The translations under genes were made by a program, and so were the position numbers. Below the pieces are notes generated by a model. It searched no databases, was not told where the DNA came from, and saw only the letters and a program-made list of their open reading frames with translations. A DNA stretch of 37,254 bases, from the NCBI GenBank assembly GCA_022600805.1, contig JAHZJR010000043.1:1-37254 (forward strand), in the 5' to 3' direction. Every line of letters starts with the position of its first letter. Positions within the stretch are counted from its first letter, which is position 1. Source of the DNA: Pseudomonadota bacterium. GTDB lineage: Bacteria; Pseudomonadota; Gammaproteobacteria; PS1; Pseudothioglobaceae. Shown one piece after another: positions 20,678-34,393 of this stretch.

Positions 20678-21191
20678 GCCCGTATCAGCAGGAAACATAC
20701 CTGATGAAGTTAATGTTATTATTGAAATCCCAGCGAATTCATCGCCAGTAAAATACGAAATTGACAAAGAAACAGGCGCCATGTTTGTTGATCGCTTTAT
20801 TTCTACTCCGATGTTTTACCCATGTAATTACGGCTTTGTGCCAGAAACTTTAGCAGATGACGGCGATCCAGCAGATGTTTTGGTAATTACACCTTATCCG
20901 CTTATTCATGATTCTGTCATTACCGCTCGCCCTATTGGTGTATTGCGCATGACCGATGAAGCTGGTAAAGACTCAAAAATCCTAGCTGTACCAACAGATA
21001 AACTTTGCAAATCATACCAAAGCATTCAGGGTATTGAAGATGTAGGCACAACGCTTAAAGACCAAATCGAACATTTCTTTCGCTACTACAAAGACTTAGA
21101 TGCAGGCAAATGGGTTGAAATTGACGGCTGGGGTGATGCAGATGAAGCCAAAGCAGAATTGCAAGAATCTTTTGACGCCTACAAACCTTAA
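20661..21191 (+). CDS. ppa: Inorganic pyrophosphatase
   Basis: 176 aa; NVIIEIPANSSPVKYEIDKETG, YPCNYGFVPETLADDGDPADVLV; start overlaps the rnd 3' end by 17 nt. Confidence 0.97.
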   Translation: MQNSLKPVSAGNIPDEVNVIIEIPANSSPVKYEIDKETGAMFVDRFISTPMFYPCNYGFVPETLADDGDPADVLVITPYPLIHDSVITARPIGVLRMTDEAGKDSKILAVPTDKLCKSYQSIQGIEDVGTTLKDQIEHFFRYYKDLDAGKWVEIDGWGDADEAKAELQESFDAYKP

Positions 21192-21194
21192 TCT

Positions 21195-21770
21195 TTGACG
21201 CCATCCACCAACCATTTTAAAATTATTGGTGGGATGCATCGTGGCAGAAAATTGCCTTTTCCTGATGCACCTGGACTAAGGCCCACGCCCAACAAAGTAC
21301 GAGAAACCTTATTTAACTGGATTCAGTTTGAATCGAGCGGCAAGGTTTTTTTAGATTTGTTTACTGGCAGTGGCGCACTAAGCTTTGAAGCGATTTCTCG
21401 AGGTGCTGGGCAAGTTCTCAGCATTGAAAAGGATTTTAACGCTTTTCAGAGTTTGGAAAAAAATCGGAAAAAACTAAAATCAGACAATTTACAAGTTATT
21501 TATAGCGATGCGCTGGATTTTTTAGACAAAAAACCCACGCAAACCTTTGATTTTTTCTTGCTAGATCCGCCATTTCATCAAAAAATACTTGAAAAAACGC
21601 TAAAAAAGCTCTCGATTGGCGGCTTTTTGATCACTGGATGTAAAATTTATATAGAATCTGAATTTGAAATAATGCACAATTTTTTAAATCAAGAAATTTC
21701 GCAAAAAATCAAAATCAACCAACAAAAGCGCTCAGGTCAAGTACACTACTGCCTAATTGAGGTATTATGA
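21195..21770 (+). CDS. rsmD: 16S rRNA (guanine966-N2)-methyltransferase
   Basis: 191 aa; IIGGMHRGRKLPFP, LRPTPNKVRETLFNWI, FLDLFTGSGALSFEAISRGA, DFFLLDPPF. Start codon TTG. Confidence 0.93.
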   Translation: MTPSTNHFKIIGGMHRGRKLPFPDAPGLRPTPNKVRETLFNWIQFESSGKVFLDLFTGSGALSFEAISRGAGQVLSIEKDFNAFQSLEKNRKKLKSDNLQVIYSDALDFLDKKPTQTFDFFLLDPPFHQKILEKTLKKLSIGGFLITGCKIYIESEFEIMHNFLNQEISQKIKINQQKRSGQVHYCLIEVL

Positions 21771-21795
21771 TTCTAAATCACTATCAGACACACTA

Positions 21796-22275
21796 ATGAG
21801 CAAAAAAATCGCCATTTATCCAGGATCCTTTGATCCAATTACTAACGGTCACATCGATTTAATCAAACGAGCGAGTAAATTATTTGATGAAGTGATTATT
21901 GGCATTACTCAAAACAGTAAAAAATCTGCCTTTTTAGACATCAAGGATCGCATTCAACTCTCTGAAGAAATTCTAAAAGACATTGATAATGTTAACGTGT
22001 TAAGCTTTGACACCTTATTGGTTGATTTTGCTCAAGCGCAAAATGCACAAGTTATTTTGCGTGGTTTACGAGCAGTGAGTGATTTTGAATATGAATTCCA
22101 GCTCTCAGGCATGAACAAACATCTGAATGCTAACATCGAAACCTTATTTATGACACCTGCGGAACAATACGCCAATATCTCTTCTTCATTGGTTCGTGAG
22201 ATTTTATCTTTAGGTGGGGATATTAGTCGCTTCGTCCCCAAGCCCGTGGAAACACTACTTAAAAAACGTTTGTAA
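21796..22275 (+). CDS. coaD: Phosphopantetheine adenylyltransferase
   Basis: MSKKIAIYPGSFDPITNGHIDLIKRA, VILRGLRAVSDFEYEFQLSGMN, ISSSLVREI. ORF track begins at 21757 but canonical start is ATG 21796. Confidence 0.96.
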   Translation: MSKKIAIYPGSFDPITNGHIDLIKRASKLFDEVIIGITQNSKKSAFLDIKDRIQLSEEILKDIDNVNVLSFDTLLVDFAQAQNAQVILRGLRAVSDFEYEFQLSGMNKHLNANIETLFMTPAEQYANISSSLVREILSLGGDISRFVPKPVETLLKKRL

Positions 22276-22292
22276 TTTTTTTATTTTTTTTG

Positions 22293-22320
22293 CTTGAATT
22301 AAAAATACTCACCCCTATAT
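22293..22320 (+). promoter_or_regulatory. Sigma32-like heat-shock promoter upstream of dnaK
   Basis: CTTGAA (22293) and CCCCTATAT (22312-22320) separated by about 13 nt, resembling the E. coli sigma32 consensus CTTGAA/CCCCATnT; dnaK starts at 22354. Confidence 0.65.
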
Positions 22321-22324
22321 AGGG
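22313..22324. promoter_or_regulatory. Perfect 12-bp palindrome overlapping the dnaK promoter -10
   Basis: CCCTATATAGGG equals its own reverse complement. Confidence 0.45.
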
Positions 22325-22353
22325 TGTATATCAAATACAAGGAGTAAAAAAAA

Positions 22354-24261
22354 ATGTCAAAGATTATCGGTATTGACTTAGGAACAACCAATTCATGTGT
22401 CGCTATTATGGATGGCGATAATATTAAAATTATTGAAAATGCAGAGGGCGATCGCACCACCCCATCTATTATTGCTTTTCCAAAAGATTCTGACGAAGTA
22501 TTAGTTGGTCAGTCTGCTAAGCGTCAAGCGGTTACCAATCCTGAAAATACACTGTACGCTATTAAGCGTTTAATCGGTCGTCGTTTTGAAGAAGACGCTG
22601 TACAAAAAGACATCGATCTAGTGCCTTACAAAATTGTAAAAGCAGACAATGGTGACGCTTGGGTTGAGGTTAATGGCAATAAGATGGCTGCTCCTGAAAT
22701 CTCAGCAAAAGTAATTGGTAAGATGAAAAAAACCGCTGAAGACTATTTAGGCGAGTCTATTACTGAAGCGGTTATCACGGTACCTGCTTACTTTAACGAC
22801 TCACAACGTCAAGCAACTAAAGATGCTGGTAAGATCGCTGGTTTAGATGTTAAGCGTATTATTAATGAGCCAACAGCGGCTGCTTTGGCTTATGGTGTTG
22901 ACAAGTTAAAAGGTGACAAAACCGTTGCAGTATATGATTTAGGTGGTGGTACATTTGACGTATCAATCATTGAAATGGAAGATATTGATGGTGAAAAACA
23001 CTTTGAAGTATTATCTACTAATGGTGACACTTTCCTAGGTGGTGAAGATTTCGATCAGCGCATCATGGATTACTTGGTTGATGAATTTAATAAAGAACAA
23101 GGTGTTGACCTTAAAAATGATCCAATGGCATTGCAACGCTTAAAAGAAGCAGCGGAAAAAGCCAAGATTGAACTGTCTTCTTCTGAGCAAACAGAAGTTA
23201 ACTTGCCATATGTTACTGCTGATGCCTCAGGCCCTAAGCACATGAACATTAAAATCACACGTGCCAAGTTAGAATCATTAGTTGAGGACTTAATTCAACG
23301 CTCGATTGACCCTTGTCAAACAGCACTAAACGATGCCGATCTTTCAGCCAGTGACGTTGATGAAGTGATTATTGTTGGTGGCTCTACGCGTATGCCTAAG
23401 GTACAAGAGAAAGTTAAAGAGTTTTTTGGTAAAGAGCCTAAGAAAGATGTTAACCCTGATGAAGCTGTTGCCATGGGTGCAGCGATTCAAGCAGGTGTAC
23501 TAGGTGGCGATGTTAAAGATGTATTGTTGCTAGATGTAACACCATTATCACTAGGTATTGAAACCATGGGTGGCGTAATGACCAAGCTAATTGAGAAAAA
23601 TACAACCATTCCAACGAATGCTTCTCAAATTTTCTCAACAGCAGCGGACAATCAATCTGCGGTAACTGTCCATGTATTACAAGGTGAGCGTGAAATTGCT
23701 AGTGCCAATAAATCTCTTGGTCAATTTAACTTAGAAGGTATTGATGCAGCGCCTAAAGGTACACCACAGATTGAAGTTACATTAGATATTGACTCTGACG
23801 GTATTTTGAATGTTTCTGCCAAAGATAAAAACACAGGCAAAGAGCAGTCAATCACTATCAAGGCATCTAGTGGTTTGAGTGATGAAGAAGTCGAAAAAAT
23901 GATTAAGGACGCTGAAGCGAATGCTGATGAAGATAAAAAATTCCAAGAATTAGTGACTTCTAAAAACATGGCTGACTCTTTAATTCACTCAACTAAGCAG
24001 ACCCTAGAAGAGCTCAAAGAAGAGGTTTCTGAAGATGAGAAAGCGGCGATTGAAACAGCAATTAGCGAGTTAGAAGAGGCGGTTAAAGGCGACGACAAAG
24101 ATGCGATCGATGCCAAATCACAAGCGCTAACAGAAAAAGCACAGCCTTTAGCTGAAAAAGCACAGGCTAAAGCTGGATCAGCTCAGAGTTCTGATGCTGC
24201 AACAGACGGCGGTGATGATGTGGTTGATGCGGATTTTGAAGAAGTTAAAGACGACAAGTAA
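22354..24261 (+). CDS. dnaK: Molecular chaperone DnaK (Hsp70)
   Basis: 635 aa; [65 protein letters not shown] tail. Confidence 0.99.
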   Translation: MSKIIGIDLGTTNSCVAIMDGDNIKIIENAEGDRTTPSIIAFPKDSDEVLVGQSAKRQAVTNPENTLYAIKRLIGRRFEEDAVQKDIDLVPYKIVKADNGDAWVEVNGNKMAAPEISAKVIGKMKKTAEDYLGESITEAVITVPAYFNDSQRQATKDAGKIAGLDVKRIINEPTAAALAYGVDKLKGDKTVAVYDLGGGTFDVSIIEMEDIDGEKHFEVLSTNGDTFLGGEDFDQRIMDYLVDEFNKEQGVDLKNDPMALQRLKEAAEKAKIELSSSEQTEVNLPYVTADASGPKHMNIKITRAKLESLVEDLIQRSIDPCQTALNDADLSASDVDEVIIVGGSTRMPKVQEKVKEFFGKEPKKDVNPDEAVAMGAAIQAGVLGGDVKDVLLLDVTPLSLGIETMGGVMTKLIEKNTTIPTNASQIFSTAADNQSAVTVHVLQGEREIASANKSLGQFNLEGIDAAPKGTPQIEVTLDIDSDGILNVSAKDKNTGKEQSITIKASSGLSDEEVEKMIKDAEANADEDKKFQELVTSKNMADSLIHSTKQTLEELKEEVSEDEKAAIETAISELEEAVKGDDKDAIDAKSQALTEKAQPLAEKAQAKAGSAQSSDAATDGGDDVVDADFEEVKDDK

Positions 24262-24285
24262 ACTTTAAGATTTAAATCAATCATT

Positions 24286-24323
24286 AACCTTCTTCAGATC
24301 TAAGTATTTGAAGAAGGTTTTTT
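24286..24323 (+). terminator. Rho-independent-type terminator hairpin between dnaK and dnaJ
   Basis: AACCTTCTTCA (24286-24296) pairs perfectly with TGAAGAAGGTT (24309-24319), followed by TTTT. Confidence 0.75.
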
Positions 24324-24343
24324 AACTTTATAAAAAGGTAGTT

Positions 24344-26751
<2,408 letters not shown>

Positions 26752-26786
26752 ACTAGAACTTAATTTATTTAACGCAGTACAATTGA

Positions 26787-28034
26787 TTGGAATCACTGTC
26801 GACTTTTTGGCTTAGTATCTTGCTATTTGGCTTGATACTGGCCTCAGCTTTTTTCTCTTCCACTGAAACTTCGATGATGGCGATTAATCGCTATCGTCTT
26901 AAAGCTTTGAGTCTTACCAATAAAAATGCTAAGAGAACAGAGAATTTACTTAAAAATACTGACCATTTAATTGGCACGATCTTATTAGGTAATAACTTTG
27001 TTAATATTTTTGCCTCTAGTATTGCTACTATTTTGGCCATTAAGCTTTGGGGCGAGGATTCAATTGTTTTAGCTTCGCTAACACTCACCTTTGTAATCTT
27101 AGTTTTTGCTGAAACCACACCCAAAACATTTGCAGCCAAAAATCCTGAAAAAGTCGCCCTTCCCGCTTCCATTATCATTCAATTTTTTATTCAATTATTC
27201 AAGCCTTTTGTTTGGATTATTGCGCAGATATCAACTTTAATTCTTAGAGTGTTTGGCATTCGTACAGATCAACAAAATAACAATATTAGCTCGGAAGAAT
27301 TGCGCATGGTAGTGAGTGATGCTAAGCCTGTGATTGCTTCAAATTATCAAAAAATGCTGCTCAATATCATCGACCTAGAAAAAGTTAAAGTGGAAGATAT
27401 TATGATTCCCAGACATGAGCTAATTAGTGTGGATATTAACAAACCTGATGAAATATTAAGCCAGCTTGAACGCATCCAGCATACTCGCCTGCTCACTTAT
27501 GACACATCTAGCGATAACATTACTGGCGTACTACATATGCGTGATGTGGTTAATCTTTACGCCAAAGATGAGTTTAGCATGGACAATGTTTTATCGCTGG
27601 TACGGGCCCCTTATTTTGTGCCAGAAGGTACTTCTCTAGCAAATCAACTTGAACATTTTCAAGCGCAAAAAAGACGCTTAGGCTTGGTTGTGGATGAATA
27701 CGGAGAGGTTCGTGGCTTGATTGTACTAGAAGACATTCTTGAAGAAATTGTTGGTCAATTTACTTCCAATCAAAGTGAGCGTATTGATGAAATTAGCCTG
27801 CAAGCAGACGGTAGTTATTTAGTTGATCCAAGAATCAGTGTCCGCGAACTCAACACTTTATTAAATGTTCAACTGCCTACTTCTAAGGCCAAAACCCTAA
27901 ATGGGCTTATCTTAGAAGAGTTACAAGCCATTCCTATGCGAGATGTTAGCCTTAAAATTGATGAAATCCTAGTAGAAATTCTACAAATCTCTGATCAGAC
28001 CATTAAATTGATCAAACTAACTAAACTAAACTAA
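26787..28034 (+). CDS. CorB/CNNM-family membrane protein (DUF21-CBS-CorC_HlyC)
   Basis: 415 aa; N-terminal TM DUF21 (FFSSTETSMMAINRYRL), MIPRHELISVD, CBS segments, LGLVVDEYGEVRGLIVLEDILEEIVG. TTG start in the ORF track. Confidence 0.9.
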   Translation: MESLSTFWLSILLFGLILASAFFSSTETSMMAINRYRLKALSLTNKNAKRTENLLKNTDHLIGTILLGNNFVNIFASSIATILAIKLWGEDSIVLASLTLTFVILVFAETTPKTFAAKNPEKVALPASIIIQFFIQLFKPFVWIIAQISTLILRVFGIRTDQQNNNISSEELRMVVSDAKPVIASNYQKMLLNIIDLEKVKVEDIMIPRHELISVDINKPDEILSQLERIQHTRLLTYDTSSDNITGVLHMRDVVNLYAKDEFSMDNVLSLVRAPYFVPEGTSLANQLEHFQAQKRRLGLVVDEYGEVRGLIVLEDILEEIVGQFTSNQSERIDEISLQADGSYLVDPRISVRELNTLLNVQLPTSKAKTLNGLILEELQAIPMRDVSLKIDEILVEILQISDQTIKLIKLTKLN

Positions 28035-28035
28035 A
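28017..28035. repeat. Short CTAAA tandem repeat containing the stop codons of two convergent genes
   Basis: CTAA-CTAAA-CTAAA-CTAAA read directly. Confidence 0.6.
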
Positions 28036-28838
28036 GACTCACCCATTTGAACCGTTTGACCGGCGTTTAAGTTTAACGCATTATCTTGATTTGGCATTAG
28101 CATTACGACCGTTGAACCCATATTAAATCGGCCCATTTCTTCGCCTTTTTTAAGATTAACATCCTGATCTGTATAATCAAAATGCTGCACTTGTTTTTGA
28201 TAAGGTGGATTAATTTGACCTTCCCAAACTGTTTGCATGGAGCCAACAAAAATTGCACCAACTAATACAAAAGCACACAAACCAAACTGAGTTTGAAAAT
28301 AACAGACAACCCGCTCATTTCTGGCAAACAAATTTTCAACGCCTTCTGCTGTCGCCTGATTAACCGAAAATAAATCGCCAGGAATATAATCCATAGAGAT
28401 GAGTTTTGCATCATAAGGCATATGAATGCGATGGTAATCTTTGGGTGATAAATAAATAGTCGCAAACGCGCCTGACTCAAATTGATCGGCGCGGTAGTCA
28501 CCCCCTAATAAGGCAGAAACCGTGTAGTAGTGCTTTTTTGCCTGAAAGATTGTCGCATGGCTAATTTTCCCAGCTTGTGACACAGCCCCATCCACTGGGC
28601 ATATAAGATCACTCGAGTCAATCTTTCGTGCATCGGGCTTTAAGGCGCGCGTAAAGAAATCGTTAAAATGCTGGTAGTCCTCTACATTTTCACGTAGCGC
28701 TTCAGATAAATTGACTCGATAAGATTTTACAAACCAATGAGTAAATTTATTTTTAAACCAAACATTTTCAATACGTGCAAAGCGAAACATCAGCTTTGAT
28801 AATGCATGTTGAGGAATAATATATTGCCACCAAATCAT
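28026..28838 (-). CDS. psd: Phosphatidylserine decarboxylase proenzyme
   Basis: 270 aa; ICPVDGAVSQAG, YLSPKDYHRIHMP, FNMGSTVVML (GST self-cleavage site). Confidence 0.95.
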   Translation of the reverse strand: MIWWQYIIPQHALSKLMFRFARIENVWFKNKFTHWFVKSYRVNLSEALRENVEDYQHFNDFFTRALKPDARKIDSSDLICPVDGAVSQAGKISHATIFQAKKHYYTVSALLGGDYRADQFESGAFATIYLSPKDYHRIHMPYDAKLISMDYIPGDLFSVNQATAEGVENLFARNERVVCYFQTQFGLCAFVLVGAIFVGSMQTVWEGQINPPYQKQVQHFDYTDQDVNLKKGEEMGRFNMGSTVVMLMPNQDNALNLNAGQTVQMGESLV

Positions 28839-28860
28839 TGTATGTCCTTAACTATAGGCG

Positions 28861-30543
28861 CTAGTTTAATTTAGACTGAATAAAACTTAAGGCCTGCTCG
28901 TAGTCAACTTCTACTTTATCACTGTTATTTCTTGCCTTGTATTCAACCTTGCCATTATCAGCGTGGGTATCACTTAGTACAATTCGATGTGGAATGCCTA
29001 ATAGTTCAGAATCAGCAAACATAATACCTGCGCGCTCTTTTCGATCATCTAGCAATACCTCAATGCCCACTTCTAAGCACTGCTGGTATAGACTGTCTGC
29101 TAAGTCTTTAACGCGCGTCGATTTATTGTAATTAATCGGCACGATAACCACTTGAAAAGGTGCAATTGCCTCAGGGAAAATAATACCTCGTGCATCATGA
29201 TTTTGTTCAATAGAAGCAGCAATCACACGCGTTACACCAATACCGTAGCAACCCATCGTTGTCGTTACCGCTTTGCCTGCTTCACCAATAACGTTAGAGT
29301 TCATGGCTTTAGAATATTTGTCACCTAATTGAAAAATATGACCTACTTCAATACCGCGCTTAATCACTAATTTTCCTCGTCCATCTGGTGAAGTATCACC
29401 TTCAACTGCGTTGCGTAAATCAGCTTCGCTAAATTCAACACCTGACCAGTTAACACCCGTTAAGTGCTGATCCCATTCATTGGCACCACAAACAAAATCA
29501 CACAAAACACTGGCTGAATAATCAACGATTAAGTCAATAGGTAAATCCTTAACGCCAATAAAGCCTTTTTTCAAACCCAGCGATTTAATATCCTCGTCGC
29601 TAGCCAGTTCAAATTCGCCAAACAAATTATGCGTTTTGATCTCGTTAAGTTCGTGATCACCCCTGAGCGCTAAGGCTTTAAAGCCGTCTGCTACTTTAAT
29701 AATTAATGTTTTAATGCAGCTTGATTTTTCAATGGATAATAATTCAGCAACCTCATCAATACTGGTTTTTTTCTTGGTAAGAACAGATTCTTGCTGCGCA
29801 GCTGGCGTGCAAGTAGCGTGCAGTTTTTCAAAGGCCACTTTTTCAATATTAGCCGCATAATCAGATTCATCTGAAAAACAAATAGCGTCTTCGCCACTAT
29901 CTGCCAATACATGAAACTCATGCGAAGCATCACCACCAATAGAGCCAGAATCGGCTAATACTGGACGATAATCCAATCCCAAACGATCGAAAATATTGCA
30001 ATAAGTTTGATGCATGATATTGTACGTCTCTTGTAATGACGCTTGATCCAGGTGAAATGAGTAAGCATCTTTCATAATAAATTCACGTGAACGCATCACT
30101 CCGAAACGCGGTCTAATTTCATCTCTAAATTTGGTTTGCACTTGATAAAAACTCATTGGCAATTGCTTGTAGCTACGAATATATTGTGCAGCTAGATTAG
30201 TAATCACCTCTTCATGGGTTGGCCCTAAGCAAAAATCTCGACCATGGCGATCATTAAAGCGCAATAACTCGGGGCCATATTCCTGCCAACGACCTGACTC
30301 CTGCCAAAGCTCAGCAGGTTGAGTAACAGGCATTAACACTTCTTGAGAGCCTGCCTTATCCATTTCTTCACGAATAATGTTTTCGACCTTTTTTAGAATT
30401 CTAACGCCCATTGGTAAGTATGAATACAGGCCTGAAGCTAATTTAGAGATAAGGCCAGCACGTATCATTAACTGGTGGGAAATAATTTGCGCGTCATTCG
30501 GCGCTTCTTTTTGGGTTGGAATTAACAGTTGCGTGGTTTTCAT
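28861..30543 (-). CDS. proS: Prolyl-tRNA synthetase (bacterial type with editing insertion)
   Basis: 560 aa class II aa[46 protein letters not shown]-like motif ([14 protein letters not shown]), [25 protein letters not shown]. Confidence 0.97.
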   Translation of the reverse strand: MKTTQLLIPTQKEAPNDAQIISHQLMIRAGLISKLASGLYSYLPMGVRILKKVENIIREEMDKAGSQEVLMPVTQPAELWQESGRWQEYGPELLRFNDRHGRDFCLGPTHEEVITNLAAQYIRSYKQLPMSFYQVQTKFRDEIRPRFGVMRSREFIMKDAYSFHLDQASLQETYNIMHQTYCNIFDRLGLDYRPVLADSGSIGGDASHEFHVLADSGEDAICFSDESDYAANIEKVAFEKLHATCTPAAQQESVLTKKKTSIDEVAELLSIEKSSCIKTLIIKVADGFKALALRGDHELNEIKTHNLFGEFELASDEDIKSLGLKKGFIGVKDLPIDLIVDYSASVLCDFVCGANEWDQHLTGVNWSGVEFSEADLRNAVEGDTSPDGRGKLVIKRGIEVGHIFQLGDKYSKAMNSNVIGEAGKAVTTTMGCYGIGVTRVIAASIEQNHDARGIIFPEAIAPFQVVIVPINYNKSTRVKDLADSLYQQCLEVGIEVLLDDRKERAGIMFADSELLGIPHRIVLSDTHADNGKVEYKARNNSDKVEVDYEQALSFIQSKLN

Positions 30544-30600
30544 ATAAAATCAAGCTATGGTTTTAAATATTTACGCTAATTTTACCCGAGCGACCTTATT

Positions 30601-31230
30601 ATGATTGATATTCAAACACTATTAATTTATGCAATTCCTGTTTTGTTTGCCATCACCGTACATGAAACAGCTCACGGCTGGGTTGCCTCCCTATTAGGCG
30701 ATCACAGTGCTAGAATGATGGGCAGACTGACTCTTAACCCTATCAAGCATATAGATCCTATTGGTACGCTTGCTGTACCCGCATTTTTATACTTCACCTC
30801 AGGCTTTATTTTCGGCTGGGCCAAGCCTGTACCCGTTAACTTTAATGCATTAAGATCACCAAAACACGACATGCTGTGGGTAGCGATTGCCGGACCTGTG
30901 AGTAATTTTTTAATGGCTGCAGGCTGGTTAGTCATTATTTTTGTGGCTATTAATACCGGCTCTCAATTTTTGGCCGATATGGCACAAGTGGGCGTTCAGA
31001 TTAACTTGCTACTTGCTGTGTTAAACCTACTGCCACTACCACCACTTGATGGCGGTCGAGTGCTCAGCGCCTTACTACCACCTAAACTTGCTTACCAATA
31101 TGACCAACTCGAACCTTATGGGTTGTTTATCCTGCTTGGTCTGTTATTTTTAGGTATTTTTCAGAGTGTTATTTTGCCAATTACTAAGCTGATACAGCAT
31201 TGGGCATACACACTGGCTGGCTTAATTTAA
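30601..31230 (+). CDS. M50-family site-2 protease-like membrane metalloprotease
   Basis: 209 aa; HETAHGW (HExxH), multiple TM helices, [14 protein letters not shown]. Confidence 0.9.
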   Translation: MIDIQTLLIYAIPVLFAITVHETAHGWVASLLGDHSARMMGRLTLNPIKHIDPIGTLAVPAFLYFTSGFIFGWAKPVPVNFNALRSPKHDMLWVAIAGPVSNFLMAAGWLVIIFVAINTGSQFLADMAQVGVQINLLLAVLNLLPLPPLDGGRVLSALLPPKLAYQYDQLEPYGLFILLGLLFLGIFQSVILPITKLIQHWAYTLAGLI

Positions 31231-32652
31231 CTTACTTCTAAGAAGTTCGTTTAGCAATTTAGGGTTAGCTTTACCCCCAGTGGCCTTCATCGCTTGACCA
31301 ACAAAAAATCCTAGAATTTTTTCATTGCCCGATTTAAACTGCTCAACTTGTGGGGCATTATTAGCAATAATCTCATCAACAATAGCCTCAATAGCGCCAG
31401 TGTCTGTCATTTGCTTCAAGCCTTTGGACTCAATAATCTCATCCGCAGAGCCCTCGCCTTCCCACATAGCTTTAAAGACATCTTTAGCGATTTTTCCAGA
31501 AATGGTGTCATCACCAATTCGAGCGACCAATTGCGCAAGTGCAGCCGCTGCTACCGGTGACTCTTCAATTTCCAATTGGTGCTTATTCAGAGAAGCTGAC
31601 AATTCACCCATAACCCAATTAGCGCACAATTTAGCATTTTTCTCGTTACTTTCAAGCATTACTTCAAAGTAATCAGCTAGAGACTTTTGTGACGTTAATA
31701 CATCTGCATCGTATTCATTTAAACCAAGCTGAGCGATAAATCGCGCTTTTTTCTCCACTGGCAATTCAGGCAAATTCTCTTTAATTGAAGCCAATAGCTC
31801 ATCGCTAATCTCCACGGGCAGTAAATCAGGATCAGGAAAATAGCGATAATCATTAGCCTCTTCCTTTGAACGCATTGAGCGTGTTTGATGCTTAACGGCG
31901 TCATACAAGCGTGTTTCTTGTACCACTTCACCACCCTCTTCTAAAATATCTTGTTGACGTTCAACCTCTAAATTAATAGCACGCTCTAAAAATTTAAATG
32001 AATTGATGTTTTTTAATTCCGCGCGAGTGCCGAGTTTTTCCTGTCCCATTGGACGAATAGAAACGTTCGCGTCACAACGGAATGATCCTTCTTGCATATT
32101 ACCATCACAAATACCAATATATTGGACCAAGGCATGGATTTTTTTAGCGTAAGCAACCGCCTCTTTCGCACTACGCATATCTGGCTCTGACACAATTTCT
32201 AATAATGGCGTTCCAGCACGGTTTAAATCTACAGCTGTATACTCATTAAACATATCATGCACTGACTTACCTGCATCTTCTTCAAGGTGTGCACGGGTAA
32301 CACCTACAACTTTAGTTGTCTCATCAACAGTAATTTCAATTTCACCTTCACCAACAATAGGTAGATCCATTTGTGAAATTTGATAACCTTTGGGTAGGTC
32401 GGGATAAAAGTAGTTTTTACGATCAAAAATATTACGCTGATTAATATGCGCATTAACCGCCAAACCAAATTTAATCGCCTTATTAACTGCTTCTACATTG
32501 AGTACTGGCAAAACACCCGGCAAGCCTAAATCAACCGCACACGCTTGAGAATTTGGCGCCTGTCCAAATTGAGTAGAAGCTGATGAAAATATTTTGGATT
32601 TGGTGCTAAGCTGAGCATGGATTTCAAGACCAATGACTGTTTCCCACTCCAT
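31222..32652 (-). CDS. gatB: Asp-tRNA(Asn)/Glu-tRNA(Gln) amidotransferase subunit B
   Basis: [65 protein letters not shown]. Canonical start at 32652 rather than the ORF-track start 32712. Confidence 0.97.
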   Translation of the reverse strand: MEWETVIGLEIHAQLSTKSKIFSSASTQFGQAPNSQACAVDLGLPGVLPVLNVEAVNKAIKFGLAVNAHINQRNIFDRKNYFYPDLPKGYQISQMDLPIVGEGEIEITVDETTKVVGVTRAHLEEDAGKSVHDMFNEYTAVDLNRAGTPLLEIVSEPDMRSAKEAVAYAKKIHALVQYIGICDGNMQEGSFRCDANVSIRPMGQEKLGTRAELKNINSFKFLERAINLEVERQQDILEEGGEVVQETRLYDAVKHQTRSMRSKEEANDYRYFPDPDLLPVEISDELLASIKENLPELPVEKKARFIAQLGLNEYDADVLTSQKSLADYFEVMLESNEKNAKLCANWVMGELSASLNKHQLEIEESPVAAAALAQLVARIGDDTISGKIAKDVFKAMWEGEGSADEIIESKGLKQMTDTGAIEAIVDEIIANNAPQVEQFKSGNEKILGFFVGQAMKATGGKANPKLLNELLRSKLN

Positions 32653-32653
32653 A

Positions 32654-34102
32654 CTAATCCTCCTGTGGCGTTTGCTGATGCCAATCAGTTTGTTGTTGGA
32701 ACTGATGTGCAATATTTAACAACTTCGACTCAGACCAGTAATTACCAATTAATTGCAAACCAACTGGCAATTTATTTGAAAATCCTGCTGGAATACTCAT
32801 ACCTGGAAGGCCTGCCAGATTAGCGCTTAACGTATAAATATCGGCCAAATACATAGATACTGGATCTTTGACTGAGCCTAAATCAAATGCTGTCGTGGGT
32901 GAAACAGGACCCATAATCACATCCACTTCTGCAAAGGCTTTTTTGAAATCGTCGCTAATCAGATGGCGTGTTTTTTGCGCTTTTAAATAATAAGCATCGT
33001 AATAACCTGCAGATAAAGCATACGCACCAATCATTATTCGGCGCTTAACTTCTGCGCCAAACCCTTCTGAGCGTGAGCGCAAATACAAATCTTCTAAATC
33101 TTTAGGCTCATCACAACGATAGCCGTAGCGTACACCATCCAATCGTGATAGATTTGACGAGCATTCACAAGGTGCCACAATATAATAAGTAGGGATGGCG
33201 TAAGCAGAATTGGGTAGAGAGATTTCTTTAACCGTTGCACCCATCGCTTCAAATTCTTTAACCGCATTCATCACTTGTGTGGCCACTTCATCATCTAAAC
33301 CTTCAGAGAAAAACTCCTTAGGCAAGCCAATGGTTAGCCCTTGGATAGAATCGTTTAAATTAGCTGTGTAATCTGGTACTGCTTGTTCGGCAGAAGTTGA
33401 ATCTTTTTCATCAAAACCAGCCATAGCATTCAAAACAATAGCCGCGTCTTCTGCGGTTTTTGTCATTGGGCCGGCTTGATCAAGACTTGAAGCATAAGCA
33501 ATCATACCGTAACGTGAAACTCGCCCATAAGTTGGCTTTAGACCAGTAATACCACACAGGCTAGCAGGTTGGCGAATAGAACCACCAGTATCTGTTCCTG
33601 TGGCAAAACAACTCAACCCTCCTGCGACAGCTGCAGCAGAACCACCTGAAGAGCCGCCTGGGATTTTATCGGTATTCCACGGGTTTTTAACCGCGCCATA
33701 AAACGAGTTTTCGTTACTAGACCCCATGGCAAACTCATCCATATTAACCTTGCCCAACATAACTGTGTCAGCTTGATTGAGTTGATGAGAAACTGTGGCG
33801 TCATAAGGCGAGATGAAATTGTCTAGCATTTTAGAGCCAGCTGAAGTTTTTACGCCTTGTGTGCAAAAAATATCTTTATGAGCATAAGGGATACCAGTTA
33901 GAATATTGCTCGTGCCTGCTGCGATTTTTTCATCAGCTGCTCGTGCTTGACTCATAGCCAGTTCATCAGTGACGGTAATAAAGGCGTTTAAATCTGATTG
34001 TTTAATACGATCCAGATAATGCTGGGTAATCTCTACCGACGAAAACTCTTTATCTTTTAGGCCTTGTGACAGCTGTGCAATAGTTTTGGTATAAATACTC
34101 AT
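32654..34102 (-). CDS. gatA: Asp-tRNA(Asn)/Glu-tRNA(Gln) amidotransferase subunit A
   Basis: 482 aa amidase signature: [58 protein letters not shown]. Confidence 0.97.
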   Translation of the reverse strand: MSIYTKTIAQLSQGLKDKEFSSVEITQHYLDRIKQSDLNAFITVTDELAMSQARAADEKIAAGTSNILTGIPYAHKDIFCTQGVKTSAGSKMLDNFISPYDATVSHQLNQADTVMLGKVNMDEFAMGSSNENSFYGAVKNPWNTDKIPGGSSGGSAAAVAGGLSCFATGTDTGGSIRQPASLCGITGLKPTYGRVSRYGMIAYASSLDQAGPMTKTAEDAAIVLNAMAGFDEKDSTSAEQAVPDYTANLNDSIQGLTIGLPKEFFSEGLDDEVATQVMNAVKEFEAMGATVKEISLPNSAYAIPTYYIVAPCECSSNLSRLDGVRYGYRCDEPKDLEDLYLRSRSEGFGAEVKRRIMIGAYALSAGYYDAYYLKAQKTRHLISDDFKKAFAEVDVIMGPVSPTTAFDLGSVKDPVSMYLADIYTLSANLAGLPGMSIPAGFSNKLPVGLQLIGNYWSESKLLNIAHQFQQQTDWHQQTPQED

Positions 34103-34103
34103 G

Positions 34104-34391
34104 TTATTCGATCACTGTTGGTACAAGGTAATGTTTATTGCCAGTTTTGGGTGCAATGGATTGAAATAAATCCGACTGATCATGCTCAGTAACAGTATCT
34201 GCTCGCAAGCGCTGAATCATGTGAAGTGGGTGAGCCATTGGCTCAATACTATCTGTTTCTATAGCACCCAACTGCTCTGCCAAACCCAAAATGGCATTTA
34301 GATCTTTGGTGTTATCTTTAAGCTCGTCGTCGCTTAAAGACAGACGCGCCAAATAAGCAATTTGCGTTACCTGTTGCTCAGACAATGACAT
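34104..34391 (-). CDS. gatC: Asp-tRNA(Asn)/Glu-tRNA(Gln) amidotransferase subunit C
   Basis: 95 aa; [17 protein letters not shown]...[23 protein letters not shown]; adjacent to gatA. Confidence 0.95.
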   Translation of the reverse strand: MSLSEQQVTQIAYLARLSLSDDELKDNTKDLNAILGLAEQLGAIETDSIEPMAHPLHMIQRLRADTVTEHDQSDLFQSIAPKTGNKHYLVPTVIE

Positions 34392-34393
34392 AA

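Noticed and set aside
32653-32712. 20-aa N-terminal extension of gatB in the ORF track
   Set aside because: Overlaps the gatA 3' end and precedes the canonical [15 protein letters not shown] start.
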